A stretch of DNA of 64,000 nt from Cypionkella sp. (GTDB lineage: Bacteria; Pseudomonadota; Alphaproteobacteria; Rhodobacterales; Rhodobacteraceae): contig NZ_JAQGKQ010000088.1 of NCBI RefSeq assembly GCF_028290025.1, positions 1-64,000 of the forward strand. The letters run 5' to 3'. The notes under the pieces were generated by a model. That model worked only from the letters and a program-made list of their open reading frames with translations, had not been told where the DNA came from and did not search any database. This document shows positions 53,787 through 62,584 of this stretch, in pieces. A program made the translations under genes and the position numbers. The first letter of the stretch is position 1. Every line of letters starts with the position of its first letter.

Positions 53787-55550
53787 ATGCAGAGCCGCAG
53801 TCGCCTCAAACGTTTGAATGACGCCGCGCCGGGTAAATCCTGGCGGATCAGACTGGCGGCTACGCTATTGATTTTATTGGCATTGGGCGTTGTTCTGGTG
53901 ACAAATCGCTGGCTGTCAGAGCGGTTTACCGAAACCACCCGCAATCGGGCTGAACTGCGGCTTGCACTTTATTCGGGCAATATGCTCTCGGAAGTGCAGC
54001 GGACGGCAGTGGTGCCGCTGTTGCTGGCCGACGATCCGGCAATTCGTGACTCGTTGAAGAAAAACACATTCGCCAACACCACTTTGCGCCTGATCGAGGT
54101 ACAAAAGGAAATTGGCGTAGCTTCGATATTGCTGCTGGACAAGGACGGTTGGACGGTTGGCTCAACCAATCGCAACCTGATCGGCACTTCACATCGAAGC
54201 GACAGCTATTTTATCGAGGCCAAACGCACTCGCGACACGGTCTTTTCGATCACGCCGCAAGAGGGTGGGGCGTTCGATTTCACCTATGCGCGGGTGATCG
54301 AGTCGGACGGGCAAGTATTGGGTGTTATCGTCGTGGCCGTTGACATGATGAAGCACGAACGGGCTTGGGCGGGCTTGCAGGATGCGGTGCTTGTGACCAA
54401 CTCCGAAGGCACAGTCATTTTGGCGACCGAGCCTTCGTGGCGCAGCAAGCCCGTGGGTGAGGCTCTGACACCCACGGATGCTTCCTCAGCCTTGGATCGC
54501 GCGTTGAAAGGTGCGGCTGACTGGGCGCAGAACCCGCCCGATGCCTATGTCTCAGGCGAGGCGGTGTTGCGGACCGAGGCGCGGGTACCGTTTCAGGGCT
54601 GGAAGATGGTGACTTTCACCGCTTACGACTCGGTGCGTGAGCGGGTTAACGGCGTGATTGCCTTGGAAATCATGGGCTTCGCTATTCTGACGGCGTTGAC
54701 GTTTTATGTGCTTTCGAGGCGGGCTTGGTCGCAATCTGTCTCGTTCCAACGCGAATCTGCGGAATTGCGGCTGTTGAATGCGCGCCTGAGCCGCGAGATT
54801 GCGGAACGCGAAAAGGTGCAAAAAACGCTGGAAGTGGCGGAGTTGACCTTGGCGCAATCCTCAAAGTTGGCGGCGTTGGGCGAAATGTCAGCGGCGGTCA
54901 GCCATGAGTTGAACCAGCCTTTGGCAGCAATGAAAACTTACCTCGCGGGGGCGCGGCTGTTATTGCAGCGTAAACGCCCGGATGAGGCTTTGTCTTCTTT
55001 CCAGCGCATTGACGATCTGATTGACCGAATGGGCGCTATTACCCGACAGCTCAAATCTTATGCGCGTAAGGGCGGCGAGGCTTTCGAGCCTGTCGATCTG
55101 CGCGCCTGCGTATCCTCGGCTTTGGCGATGATGGAACCGCAGCTGAAACAACGGGTGGTGAAAATAACCCGCACTGTTCCGCGTCAACCCGTTATGGTCA
55201 TGGCGGATCGGCTTCGGTTGGAGCAGGTTATCATCAATTTATTGCGCAATGCGCTTGATGCGACGAAAGAGATGCTTGATCCGCAGATCGACATCTTGTT
55301 GACGATGGGTGAGAGCGCCACTTTGGCCGTGCGAGACAACGGCACGGGCATTGGCGACATCGGCTCGATCTTCGAGCCATTCTATACGACGAAAAAGCCG
55401 GGCGAGGGCGTGGGCCTAGGTCTGGCGATATCTTCGGGCATTGTGACCGATCTGGGCGGGCGCTTGACGGCGCATAACTCTGAGAGCGGTGGCGCGGTGT
55501 TTGAAGTGCAACTGCCCTTGTTGGGCAAAGAAGCAAAAGCAGCGGAATGA
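53787..55550 (+). CDS. dctB: DctB-type sensor histidine kinase
   Basis: A 587-aa membrane kinase: first helix (LAATLLILLALGVVLVTNRW), periplasmic double PDC/Cache domain (DSYFIEAKRTRDTVFSITPQ; VIVVAVDMMKHERAW) for C4-dicarboxylates, second helix (IALEIMGFAILTALTFYVLS), coiled coil (about 315-360), HisKA with His373 (AVSHELNQPLAAMKTYLAGA) and ATPase domain (NLLRNALDA, DNGTGI, GLGLAI). The gene overlaps nothing and its stop is eight bases before dctD. Ligand inferred from family. Confidence 0.88.
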   Translation: MQSRSRLKRLNDAAPGKSWRIRLAATLLILLALGVVLVTNRWLSERFTETTRNRAELRLALYSGNMLSEVQRTAVVPLLLADDPAIRDSLKKNTFANTTLRLIEVQKEIGVASILLLDKDGWTVGSTNRNLIGTSHRSDSYFIEAKRTRDTVFSITPQEGGAFDFTYARVIESDGQVLGVIVVAVDMMKHERAWAGLQDAVLVTNSEGTVILATEPSWRSKPVGEALTPTDASSALDRALKGAADWAQNPPDAYVSGEAVLRTEARVPFQGWKMVTFTAYDSVRERVNGVIALEIMGFAILTALTFYVLSRRAWSQSVSFQRESAELRLLNARLSREIAEREKVQKTLEVAELTLAQSSKLAALGEMSAAVSHELNQPLAAMKTYLAGARLLLQRKRPDEALSSFQRIDDLIDRMGAITRQLKSYARKGGEAFEPVDLRACVSSALAMMEPQLKQRVVKITRTVPRQPVMVMADRLRLEQVIINLLRNALDATKEMLDPQIDILLTMGESATLAVRDNGTGIGDIGSIFEPFYTTKKPGEGVGLGLAISSGIVTDLGGRLTAHNSESGGAVFEVQLPLLGKEAKAAE

Positions 55551-55557
55551 GGACGGC

Positions 55558-56886
55558 ATGGCACGGGCAATGAAAGTGGCGATTGTGGACGACGAGGCGG
55601 ATATGCGCGCGTCAATCAGCCAGTGGCTGGCCCTGTCGGGGTTTGACACCGAGACATATGCGAGCGCGGAAGAAGCGTTGAAGGCGCTGGGGCCGGAATG
55701 GCCAGGGGTTGTGGTCTCGGATATCAAGATGCCTGGCATGGACGGCATGGCGTTTCTGAAACGGTTGATGGGGATGGATTCGGGCCTGCCTGTGATTTTA
55801 ATCACGGGTCATGGCGATGTGCCGATGGCGGTTGAGGCGATGCGAGTCGGAGCATATGATTTCCTCGAAAAGCCGTTTAATCCTGACCGGATGACCGAAC
55901 TTGCCAAGCGCGCGACCATGGCGCGGCGCTTGACCTTGGACAATCGGGCGCTCAGGCGCGAATTGTCGGATGGTTCGATCCTGATGAAGAAATTGGTCGG
56001 CGCTAGCCCTGCGATGGAGCGGCTGCGCGAGGATATTCTGGATCTTGGTCAAGCCGATAGCCATGTGTTGATTGACGGTGAGACGGGGACGGGTAAAACT
56101 TTGGTGGCACATGCTTTGCACGCCGTTGGCCCGCGTGGATCGAAGAAATTCGTCACAGTGTCTTGTGCGGCGTGGAGCGAAGATCAGTTGGCGGCGAAAC
56201 TGTTCGGTCCTTCGGAAGATGGCAACCTGCCGTTGGTCGAAGAAGCCCGTGGCGGCACGTTGTGCCTTGAGGATATTGAGGCGTTGAGCCATCCGCTGCA
56301 ATCGCGGCTGCTGACGCTGATCAACGAACAGGGGATGCCGCCCGAAACTCGCATCATCGCGATCTGCAACGAACATGCGCCCGACAAGACGCTGGAAGAT
56401 GTGTTGCGATCCGATTTGTTCTACCGTTTGGGTGCGATGACGATCATCTGCCCACCCCTGCGGGCGCGCGGAGAAGATATTCTGACGTTGTTCACCCGGT
56501 CTTCGGAACAATTCGCCGAAGAGTATGGCTGCGACGCGCCGCAGGTGACGGCGCAGGAAGCGGCGCAACTTTTGCAAGCGCCGTGGCCGGGCAATGTGCG
56601 GCAGTTGGTGAATATCGCAGAACGTGCGGTGTTGCAGAACCGCCGAGGCTCGGGCTCGATTGCCTCGCTGTTGATGGCGGATAATGAAGCTTCCGGGCCT
56701 GCGCTGACCACCGAGGGCAAGCCGCTGAAGGATTATGTCGAGGCGTTTGAACGGATGTTGATCGACAACACCATGCGCCGCCACAAAGGGTCGATCACTG
56801 GCGTGATGGATGAGCTGTGCCTGCCGCGCCGGACGTTGAACGAGAAAATGGCGAAGTATGGTCTGCAACGGCAGGACTATGTGTAG
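55558..56886 (+). CDS. dctD: DctD-type response regulator lacking GAFTGA
   Basis: A 442-aa regulator: receiver domain with acidic pair Asp11-Asp12 and phosphoacceptor Asp55 (VVVSDIKMPGMDG), an AAA+ domain with Walker A GETGTGKTLVAHALH (about residue 173) and a C-terminal Fis-type helix-turn-helix (VMDELCLPRRTLNEKMAKYG). The sigma54-contact loop GAFTGA, expected after LFG near residue 215, is replaced by PSEDGNLPLVEEA, and the Walker B reads LCLEDI instead of LFLDE. It probably cannot open sigma54 promoters and may work through sigma70, as shown for Rhodobacter NtrC-type regulators. Confidence 0.9.
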   Translation: MARAMKVAIVDDEADMRASISQWLALSGFDTETYASAEEALKALGPEWPGVVVSDIKMPGMDGMAFLKRLMGMDSGLPVILITGHGDVPMAVEAMRVGAYDFLEKPFNPDRMTELAKRATMARRLTLDNRALRRELSDGSILMKKLVGASPAMERLREDILDLGQADSHVLIDGETGTGKTLVAHALHAVGPRGSKKFVTVSCAAWSEDQLAAKLFGPSEDGNLPLVEEARGGTLCLEDIEALSHPLQSRLLTLINEQGMPPETRIIAICNEHAPDKTLEDVLRSDLFYRLGAMTIICPPLRARGEDILTLFTRSSEQFAEEYGCDAPQVTAQEAAQLLQAPWPGNVRQLVNIAERAVLQNRRGSGSIASLLMADNEASGPALTTEGKPLKDYVEAFERMLIDNTMRRHKGSITGVMDELCLPRRTLNEKMAKYGLQRQDYV

Positions 56887-57342
56887 ACCGTAGGTATGGC
56901 TTAGATTGTCGTCGGGCAGTGGGGCATACCCCGCCCGACGCATCGCTCGTGACTGAAATCAGCCATTGTCATCGCATCTGGTTTCCCGCTAGGGTTAGCC
57001 ACGGCGGCTTTGCGCTGCCACGGAATTCTCTGCCCTGACGATCTGGCGCGCAACTCGCACCAAAAACCGGGGTAGTCGGATCGGTCGCAAGGCCGGATTA
57101 TTGCTCGTAAGTGACTGATAATACAGGATCGAACCGGGCTTTTTAAGGTGGGCCGCGCAAGCAGCCCAAACGTGAACCGCGATGATGTGCGCGACATTGG
57201 CAATTCAAGGCGAGGGGTGCCCACCGGGCACAGCCCGCCTATTTGCGTTGCGCGCAGCCGCCCGAACAAGCCGCCTCTTTGTGTCAAACTCCCCTTCCGC
57301 ACCGCCGGGAGGGCTTTGTCATGACAGGCGCAATGGATTGAT
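56887..57342. other. 456-base gap and probable long rne leader
   Basis: No gene. CGTCGGGC (56910-56917) pairs with GCCCGACG (56933-56940), with an inner GGGG/CCCC step, just after dctD and may end its transcript. GTGCCC-acc-GGGCAC (57217-57231) lies 110 bases before the rne ATG. A long structured leader is expected for rne, which autoregulates in E. coli through its 5' region. Confidence 0.5.
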
Positions 57343-60129
57343 ATGTCAAAGAAAATGCTTATCGACGCCACCCATGCCGAGGAGACTCGGGTTGTTGTGG
57401 TCGACGGAAACAAGGTCGAAGAGTTCGATTTTGAAACTGTAAACAAGCGCCAGCTTGCCGGAAATATCTACCTCGCCAAAATCACCCGGGTAGAGCCTTC
57501 GCTGCAAGCAGCCTTTGTTGATTACGGTGGAAATCGCCACGGCTTTTTGGCTTTTGCAGAGATTCACCCGGATTATTACCAGATCCCGGTCGCCGATCGC
57601 CAAGCTTTGCTGGAAGAAGAACGCGCCTTTAACCGTGCGCAAGATGAAGAAGACAATCGCCGCTCGCGTCCGCGGCCCAAGCCGCAGCAGCAACAACAGC
57701 GCCCGCACGCTGAGGCCGTCGAAGGCGACGCCGTGCAGTCGTCCGAAATCAGCAGCATGGATGTGGTTGATCTAGGAGACGAAACCGGCGCTGATGCGTT
57801 GATGCAGTCTGCGCCCGCAGACGTGGTTGAACAGCCGCACCACGACCACAGCCACACGCACAACGTGGCGTCGGTTGATGGCGATGAAGCAGAGCCGGTT
57901 TACCGCTCCATCGACCACGCCTCGGATACCGATGATGAGATCGAGTCGATCGCTGATGAAGATGTGTCGGAAGAAATCGCGGCACCGCGTAAGCCTCGGG
58001 CACGGCGTTATAAAATCCAAGAAGTGATCAAAGTCCGCCAGATTATGCTGGTGCAGGTTGTCAAAGAAGAACGCGGCAACAAGGGTGCGGCGCTGACGAC
58101 TTACCTATCGCTCGCTGGTCGCTATTGCGTGCTGATGCCCAACACCGCGCGCGGCGGCGGGATTTCTCGCAAAATCACACAAGCAGCTGATCGCAAAAAG
58201 CTGAAAGAGATCGCGACTGAGATTGAAGTGCCAGAAGGCGCTGGCCTGATCATTCGGACCGCTGGCGCCAAACGCACCAAGCCCGAGATCAAGCGTGACT
58301 ACGAATATCTGATGCGGCTGTGGGAGCAGATCCGCGAGCTGACCCTCAAATCCATCGCGCCTGCCGCGATTTATGAGGAAGGCAACCTGATCAAACGCAC
58401 GATCCGCGACCTTTACAGCCGCGAGATTGATGAGATTTTGGTTGAAGGCGAGGCGGGCTATCGCATCGCGAAAGACTTCATGCGGATGATAATGCCGAGC
58501 CACGCCAAATCGGTGGTGCGCTATGATGAGCCGACGCCACTGTTCGCGAAATATCAGGTCGAGAGCTATCTTGGCGGCATGTTCAACCCGACCGTGCAGC
58601 TGAAATCCGGCGGTTATATTGTGATCGGTATCACCGAGGCGCTGGTCGCTGTTGACGTGAACTCCGGTCGTGCCACCAAAGAGGGGTCCATTGAGGACAC
58701 CGCTTTAAAGACCAACCTTGAGGCAGCCGAGGAGGTTGCGCGTCAGTTGCGTCTGCGCGATTTGGCTGGCCTGATCGTGATCGACTTCATCGACATGGAA
58801 GAGCGTCGCAACAACGCCGCCGTCGAGAAAAAGCTGAAAGACAAGCTGAAGACCGACCGCGCACGGATTCAAGTTGGCCGGATCTCTGGCTTCGGCCTGA
58901 TGGAAATGTCGCGTCAACGTTTGCGTCCGGGGATGTTGGAATCGACCACTCAACCGTGCTCACATTGCCATGGCACTGGTTTGATCCGCTCGGACGACAG
59001 CCTTGGCTTGCAGGTTTTGCGCGCTTTGGAAGAAGAGGGCACGCGTAAACGCTCGAAAGAAGTGCTTTTGCGCGCTCCGATTGGCATCGTGAACTTCCTG
59101 ATCAATGGCAAGCGCGAACATATTGCTTTGATCGAGGCGCGTTACGGCATGGCCGTGCGCATCGAATGTGATCCATTAATGATCAGCCCCGATTTCTCGA
59201 TTGAGAAGTTCAAAACTGCGACCCGCGTGGTGCCGGATGTTTCTTCGGTAATTTCGGGCAACGCCTCGCTGATGGGCGCTCCGGTGGCTGAAGAAGAAGA
59301 TGACGATATCATTGACGATGTGGATGACGTCGAAGATGCCGAAGTCGTTGAGGCCGCTCCGGCGGCCGCTGCCGCTGCGGCGACGCCTACTGCGGCCAAT
59401 GGCGAAGGTACGGGCAAAAAGCGTCGGCGTCGGCGTCGGCGCAAAAAGCCGGGTCAGCCGGGTGAGGCTATTGCCGGTGCGGAAGCCGAAGGCGATGATG
59501 GTGAAGAAGGTGATGACGACGGCGACGACGCGGTAAGCGCGGATGACGACGCAGGCCATGACGCGCCGACAGCGTTGACCGAAGCTGCCGCCGAGGCACC
59601 TGTCGTAGTGGCAGAACCGGAGGTCAAAAAACCGACCCGCACCCGTGCGCCGCGTGGCAGCAAGTCAACTGCGGCTGCTGCAGAGGTTCCGAAAGCGGAG
59701 GTGGCAAAACCCGCTAGCAGCCGTTCACGCAGCAGAACAGCTAAGCCTGAGGCTGATGTTGAGGCTGCCGTGGCGGATGCCGCGATCGCCGATGCGCCTG
59801 TGGCCGAAGCTCCGGCAGTGGTGGAAGCGCCAAAACCGAGGCGCAGCCGCGCAAAGCCAAAAGCTGACGCCCCGGTCGATGCTGTGGTTGTCGAAGCCGA
59901 AGCGAAAGCGCCCGAGCTTGAAGCTGTCGAAACCCCTGCGCCGCAACCAGATGCGCGGAAACCCGAACCAGCGCAGCCCGATCTCCCCCAGCCCGAACCA
60001 GCTCAAGTAGAATTGGCTCAAGCTGAAACGGCCGCTGAGGCTGACGTTCAATCCGATGCGAGTGAACCTGTTGAAGAAGATGGAACGCCGAAGCCGAAGA
60101 AGCGCGGCTGGTGGTCGTTGGGTCGCTAA
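57343..60129 (+). CDS. rne: Ribonuclease E
   Basis: A 928-aa endoribonuclease, scaffold of the RNA degradosome. The S1 domain (about 35-290) is split by a long acidic/His-rich insertion (about 90-225), typical of alphaproteobacteria. The catalytic part shows ALVAVDVNSGRATKEGSIED and LIVIDFIDMEERRN, and the zinc link CSHCHGTG. The C-terminal about 300 residues are disordered, with an Arg-rich RNA-binding patch (KKRRRRRRRKKPGQ), Ala/Pro/Glu repeats and the ending KPKKRGWWSLGR, possibly a membrane or partner motif. GC-rich low-complexity coding. Confidence 0.97.
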   Translation: MSKKMLIDATHAEETRVVVVDGNKVEEFDFETVNKRQLAGNIYLAKITRVEPSLQAAFVDYGGNRHGFLAFAEIHPDYYQIPVADRQALLEEERAFNRAQDEEDNRRSRPRPKPQQQQQRPHAEAVEGDAVQSSEISSMDVVDLGDETGADALMQSAPADVVEQPHHDHSHTHNVASVDGDEAEPVYRSIDHASDTDDEIESIADEDVSEEIAAPRKPRARRYKIQEVIKVRQIMLVQVVKEERGNKGAALTTYLSLAGRYCVLMPNTARGGGISRKITQAADRKKLKEIATEIEVPEGAGLIIRTAGAKRTKPEIKRDYEYLMRLWEQIRELTLKSIAPAAIYEEGNLIKRTIRDLYSREIDEILVEGEAGYRIAKDFMRMIMPSHAKSVVRYDEPTPLFAKYQVESYLGGMFNPTVQLKSGGYIVIGITEALVAVDVNSGRATKEGSIEDTALKTNLEAAEEVARQLRLRDLAGLIVIDFIDMEERRNNAAVEKKLKDKLKTDRARIQVGRISGFGLMEMSRQRLRPGMLESTTQPCSHCHGTGLIRSDDSLGLQVLRALEEEGTRKRSKEVLLRAPIGIVNFLINGKREHIALIEARYGMAVRIECDPLMISPDFSIEKFKTATRVVPDVSSVISGNASLMGAPVAEEEDDDIIDDVDDVEDAEVVEAAPAAAAAAATPTAANGEGTGKKRRRRRRRKKPGQPGEAIAGAEAEGDDGEEGDDDGDDAVSADDDAGHDAPTALTEAAAEAPVVVAEPEVKKPTRTRAPRGSKSTAAAAEVPKAEVAKPASSRSRSRTAKPEADVEAAVADAAIADAPVAEAPAVVEAPKPRRSRAKPKADAPVDAVVVEAEAKAPELEAVETPAPQPDARKPEPAQPDLPQPEPAQVELAQAETAAEADVQSDASEPVEEDGTPKPKKRGWWSLGR

Positions 60130-60151
60130 GGCACTGAAAAGACAACAGAAT

Positions 60152-60175
60152 GGGCGGTGGGGGAACCTGCCGCCC
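60152..60175 (+). terminator. Hairpin after rne (bidirectional with tusA)
   Basis: GGGCGG (60152-60157) pairs with CCGCCC (60170-60175) followed by TTCTC, between the convergent rne and tusA genes. Weak T-tract. Confidence 0.6.
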
Positions 60176-60178
60176 TTC

Positions 60179-60409
60179 TCACATCCCGCGCTGGATCAGA
60201 TAAGCGCTGCCACCTTTCACGTCGCTGGTTCCTAGAAACTTATGGCCAGCCTCGACGCAGAAATGCGGCAAATCAATCGCCGCCATCTTGTCGCTGGCCA
60301 GCACCCGCAACACATCGCCCGCAGCCATGCCGATCAGCCGCTTGCGCGCCCGCAAAACCGGCAAAGGGCACAACATGCCCAAGCAATCAATTTCCACATC
60401 CCATTTCAT
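60179..60409 (-). CDS. tusA: TusA-like sulfur carrier protein
   Basis: A 76-aa SirA/TusA protein: MKWDVEIDCLGMLCPLPVLR with the CxGxxCPxP motif (persulfide Cys9 and Cys14), then AAGDVLRVLASDKMAAIDLP. It relays sulfur for tRNA thiolation or related pathways. Met at 60421 is an alternative start; the 34-bp repeat copy 2 overlaps its upstream region and includes the GAGG that could serve as ribosome site. It is divergent from ccdA. Confidence 0.93.
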   Translation of the reverse strand: MKWDVEIDCLGMLCPLPVLRARKRLIGMAAGDVLRVLASDKMAAIDLPHFCVEAGHKFLGTSDVKGGSAYLIQRGM

Positions 60410-60418
60410 TACAGAATC

Positions 60419-60452
60419 CATCCTCTGCGCGCAAATATCCCCGCCGAAGGCA
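60419..60452 (-). repeat. 34-bp intergenic repeat, copy 2
   Basis: Opposite-strand copy of the element at 18459-18492, about four differences. Reads TGCCTTCGGCGGGGATATTT then to GCAGAGGATG on the minus strand, immediately upstream of tusA. Confidence 0.8.
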
Positions 60453-60546
60453 ACGAACACCAGTCTAAAATGCCGCACGCAGACGTGAGGCAACCCCGCG
60501 TGACCTTTGCCGCCAACTGCGTTAGATCGGTCAAAACGGAGTTTTC

Positions 60547-61287
60547 ATGTTCGGCATCGACATCTTTGACGCAAGTCTGATCCCGGCGATGCTGGTAGCG
60601 TTAATCGCGGGTATCCTGTCGTTCTTAAGCCCTTGCGTCCTGCCGATTGTACCGCCTTATCTGGCTTATATGTCTGGGATTTCGGTTTCGGAGATGAAAA
60701 CAGGCCGCTCGCCGCTGTTGGCCGCGCTGTTTTTCGTCTTAGGTTTGTCAACGGTTTTCTTACTGCTCGGCCTCGCAGCCTCGGCGTTCGGCGCGTTTTT
60801 TCTGGGCAATGCGACCATATTCGCGACGTTTGCCGGGATCGTGGTGATGATCTTTGGCGCGCATTTCATCGGCATCTTCCGCATCGGCTTCCTCGACCGC
60901 GAGATGCGGCTTGATGCGGGAGACCAAGGCGGATCGGCATTTGGTGCCTATGTCCTTGGGCTGGCTTTCGCCTTTGGCTGGACGCCCTGCATCGGTCCGC
61001 AACTTGGCGCGATCCTGTCGCTGGCCGCACAAGAGGGCAATGTTGCGCGCGGCATGACGTTGTTGGCGGTTTATGCGGCAGGCTTGGGCATCCCTTTCCT
61101 GCTGGTAGCTGCGTTTTTCGCTCGGCTTGCGCCCTTCGTCGCCTTCATGAAACGTCATGCCGAGCGGATCGAAAAAATTATGGGGCTTCTGCTATGGACG
61201 ATTGGTCTGCTGATGCTGACCGGAGGCTTCTCGTCATTCTCGTATTGGCTGCTTGAAAACATGCCATTTCTGTCGACTTTGGGCTGA
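60547..61287 (+). CDS. ccdA: Cytochrome c biogenesis protein CcdA
   Basis: A 246-aa membrane thiol-disulfide transporter with six helices. The two redox cysteines are in FLSPCVLPIVPPYLAYMSG and FGWTPCIGPQLGAILSLAA. It passes electrons from thioredoxin to periplasmic CcmG/ResA for cytochrome c assembly. CGGAG precedes the ATG. Confidence 0.96.
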   Translation: MFGIDIFDASLIPAMLVALIAGILSFLSPCVLPIVPPYLAYMSGISVSEMKTGRSPLLAALFFVLGLSTVFLLLGLAASAFGAFFLGNATIFATFAGIVVMIFGAHFIGIFRIGFLDREMRLDAGDQGGSAFGAYVLGLAFAFGWTPCIGPQLGAILSLAAQEGNVARGMTLLAVYAAGLGIPFLLVAAFFARLAPFVAFMKRHAERIEKIMGLLLWTIGLLMLTGGFSSFSYWLLENMPFLSTLG

Positions 61288-61363
61288 CATCCCCGACTGA
61301 CATTCTTACCCTTAAAATCCCCGCGTTCCTCTGCCATGATAGCGGCAACCAGACAGGGGCGCA

Positions 61364-62584
61364 ATGGAACCGACAATTCAGCAAGACACACCCGATCCAC
61401 GCGTGCATCGTAGGCGAGTTTTCTACATCCCGGGTTATGATCCTATTCATCCACGGCGTTACCGCGAGCTATATCGCAAAGAGGGTGCCGCGCAGGCGAA
61501 GATTTCAGGCTATCAGCTTGCATTGAAACCCAAAAAAACTGGAGGGCCGTATGGCTGGCACGTCAAAAGCACCATTGACGGCGCGGTGACCGAAGCCGAA
61601 ATTGAGGTGTTGGTTTGGTCGGATATCGTCAAAACCTCAATGTCGCGCGGGATTCTGGCGACCTATATGCAGTTGGCACACACGGTTTACGCTTATGTCG
61701 GGTCGGGTGCGCTGTTCAGATTGGCGGGCTTGCGTAAGGGCCCAATGATCGCGGCGTTGTATCCGATCGTGTTTTTGCTGGTGCAACTGCTGTTCGCCTG
61801 TTTGGCAGGTTGGGGCATCGGCGAACTGGTAGCTTGGGTGCATCCGCTGCTCGGCTGGGCTGCGGGACTGGGCGTGATCTGGGCTTTGCTGCGGGCGTTT
61901 AAACGCTGGGATAACAAGGTATTCGCCTACTATCTGATGCATGATTATGCATATTCGGCGCAAGCGGGTGGTGCAAATCCGCCCGAGTTAGAGGCGCGGA
62001 TGACTGCGTTTCGGTTGTCGATCGCCGAGGCGCTAACCCAAGGATTTGATGAAGTTTTGGTGGTTGGCCATTCCTCGGGCGCGCATTTGGCGGTGTCTGT
62101 ACTGGCCGATTTGCTGCGCGAAGGGCTGCCTGCTGGTTCAGCGCAGCTTGGTTTTGTGTCGCTGGGCCAAGTTGTTCCGATGGTGTCATTCCTGCCGAAA
62201 GCCAAGCGCTTGCGCGGTGATTTGCATTATCTTTCTGCACGAAATGAATTGTTTTGGGTCGATGTGACCGCCCCCGGTGACGGCTGCGCGTTTGCTTTGT
62301 GTGATCCGGTCGCGGTAACTGGCGTGGCCCCGCCGGACAAATTATGGCCTTTGGTGATTTCGGCTGCCTTCACACAAACCCTGTCACCAGAACGTTGGAA
62401 AGAATTGCGCTGGAAATTTTTTAGGCTGCATTTTCAGTATCTTTGCGCTTTTGACCGCCCCGGAGAATACGACTATTTCCAGATTACTGCCGGGCCAGTC
62501 AGCTTGGCTGACCGTTACCGAGATCGGCCGCCATCGAAAAGCAGGGTCGAACGGGCGGCTTCGGGCTACCGGGATATGGCATGA
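61364..62584 (+). CDS. Membrane alpha/beta-hydrolase-like protein of unknown function
   Basis: A 406-aa protein. N-terminal strand RRRVFYIPGYDPIHPRRYRE resembles the first strand and oxyanion loop of alpha/beta hydrolases; two membrane helices follow (PMIAALYPIVFLLVQLLFAC; WVHPLLGWAAGLGVIWALLR, about 125-175); then the nucleophile elbow VVGHSSGAHLAVSVLADLL (Ser about 236). So the hydrolase fold is interrupted by a membrane hairpin. The C-terminus is rich in aromatic residues (LRWKFFRLHFQYLCAFDRPG). Its stop overlaps the P450 start (ATGA), implying a linked substrate. Conserved in Rhodobacterales in my recollection but uncharacterised. Confidence 0.8.
   Translation: MEPTIQQDTPDPRVHRRRVFYIPGYDPIHPRRYRELYRKEGAAQAKISGYQLALKPKKTGGPYGWHVKSTIDGAVTEAEIEVLVWSDIVKTSMSRGILATYMQLAHTVYAYVGSGALFRLAGLRKGPMIAALYPIVFLLVQLLFACLAGWGIGELVAWVHPLLGWAAGLGVIWALLRAFKRWDNKVFAYYLMHDYAYSAQAGGANPPELEARMTAFRLSIAEALTQGFDEVLVVGHSSGAHLAVSVLADLLREGLPAGSAQLGFVSLGQVVPMVSFLPKAKRLRGDLHYLSARNELFWVDVTAPGDGCAFALCDPVAVTGVAPPDKLWPLVISAAFTQTLSPERWKELRWKFFRLHFQYLCAFDRPGEYDYFQITAGPVSLADRYRDRPPSKSRVERAASGYRDMA

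Noticed and set aside
57600-60100. Antisense membrane-protein-like frames opposite rne
   Set aside because: They mirror the Ala/Glu/Pro-rich low-complexity coding of RNase E.
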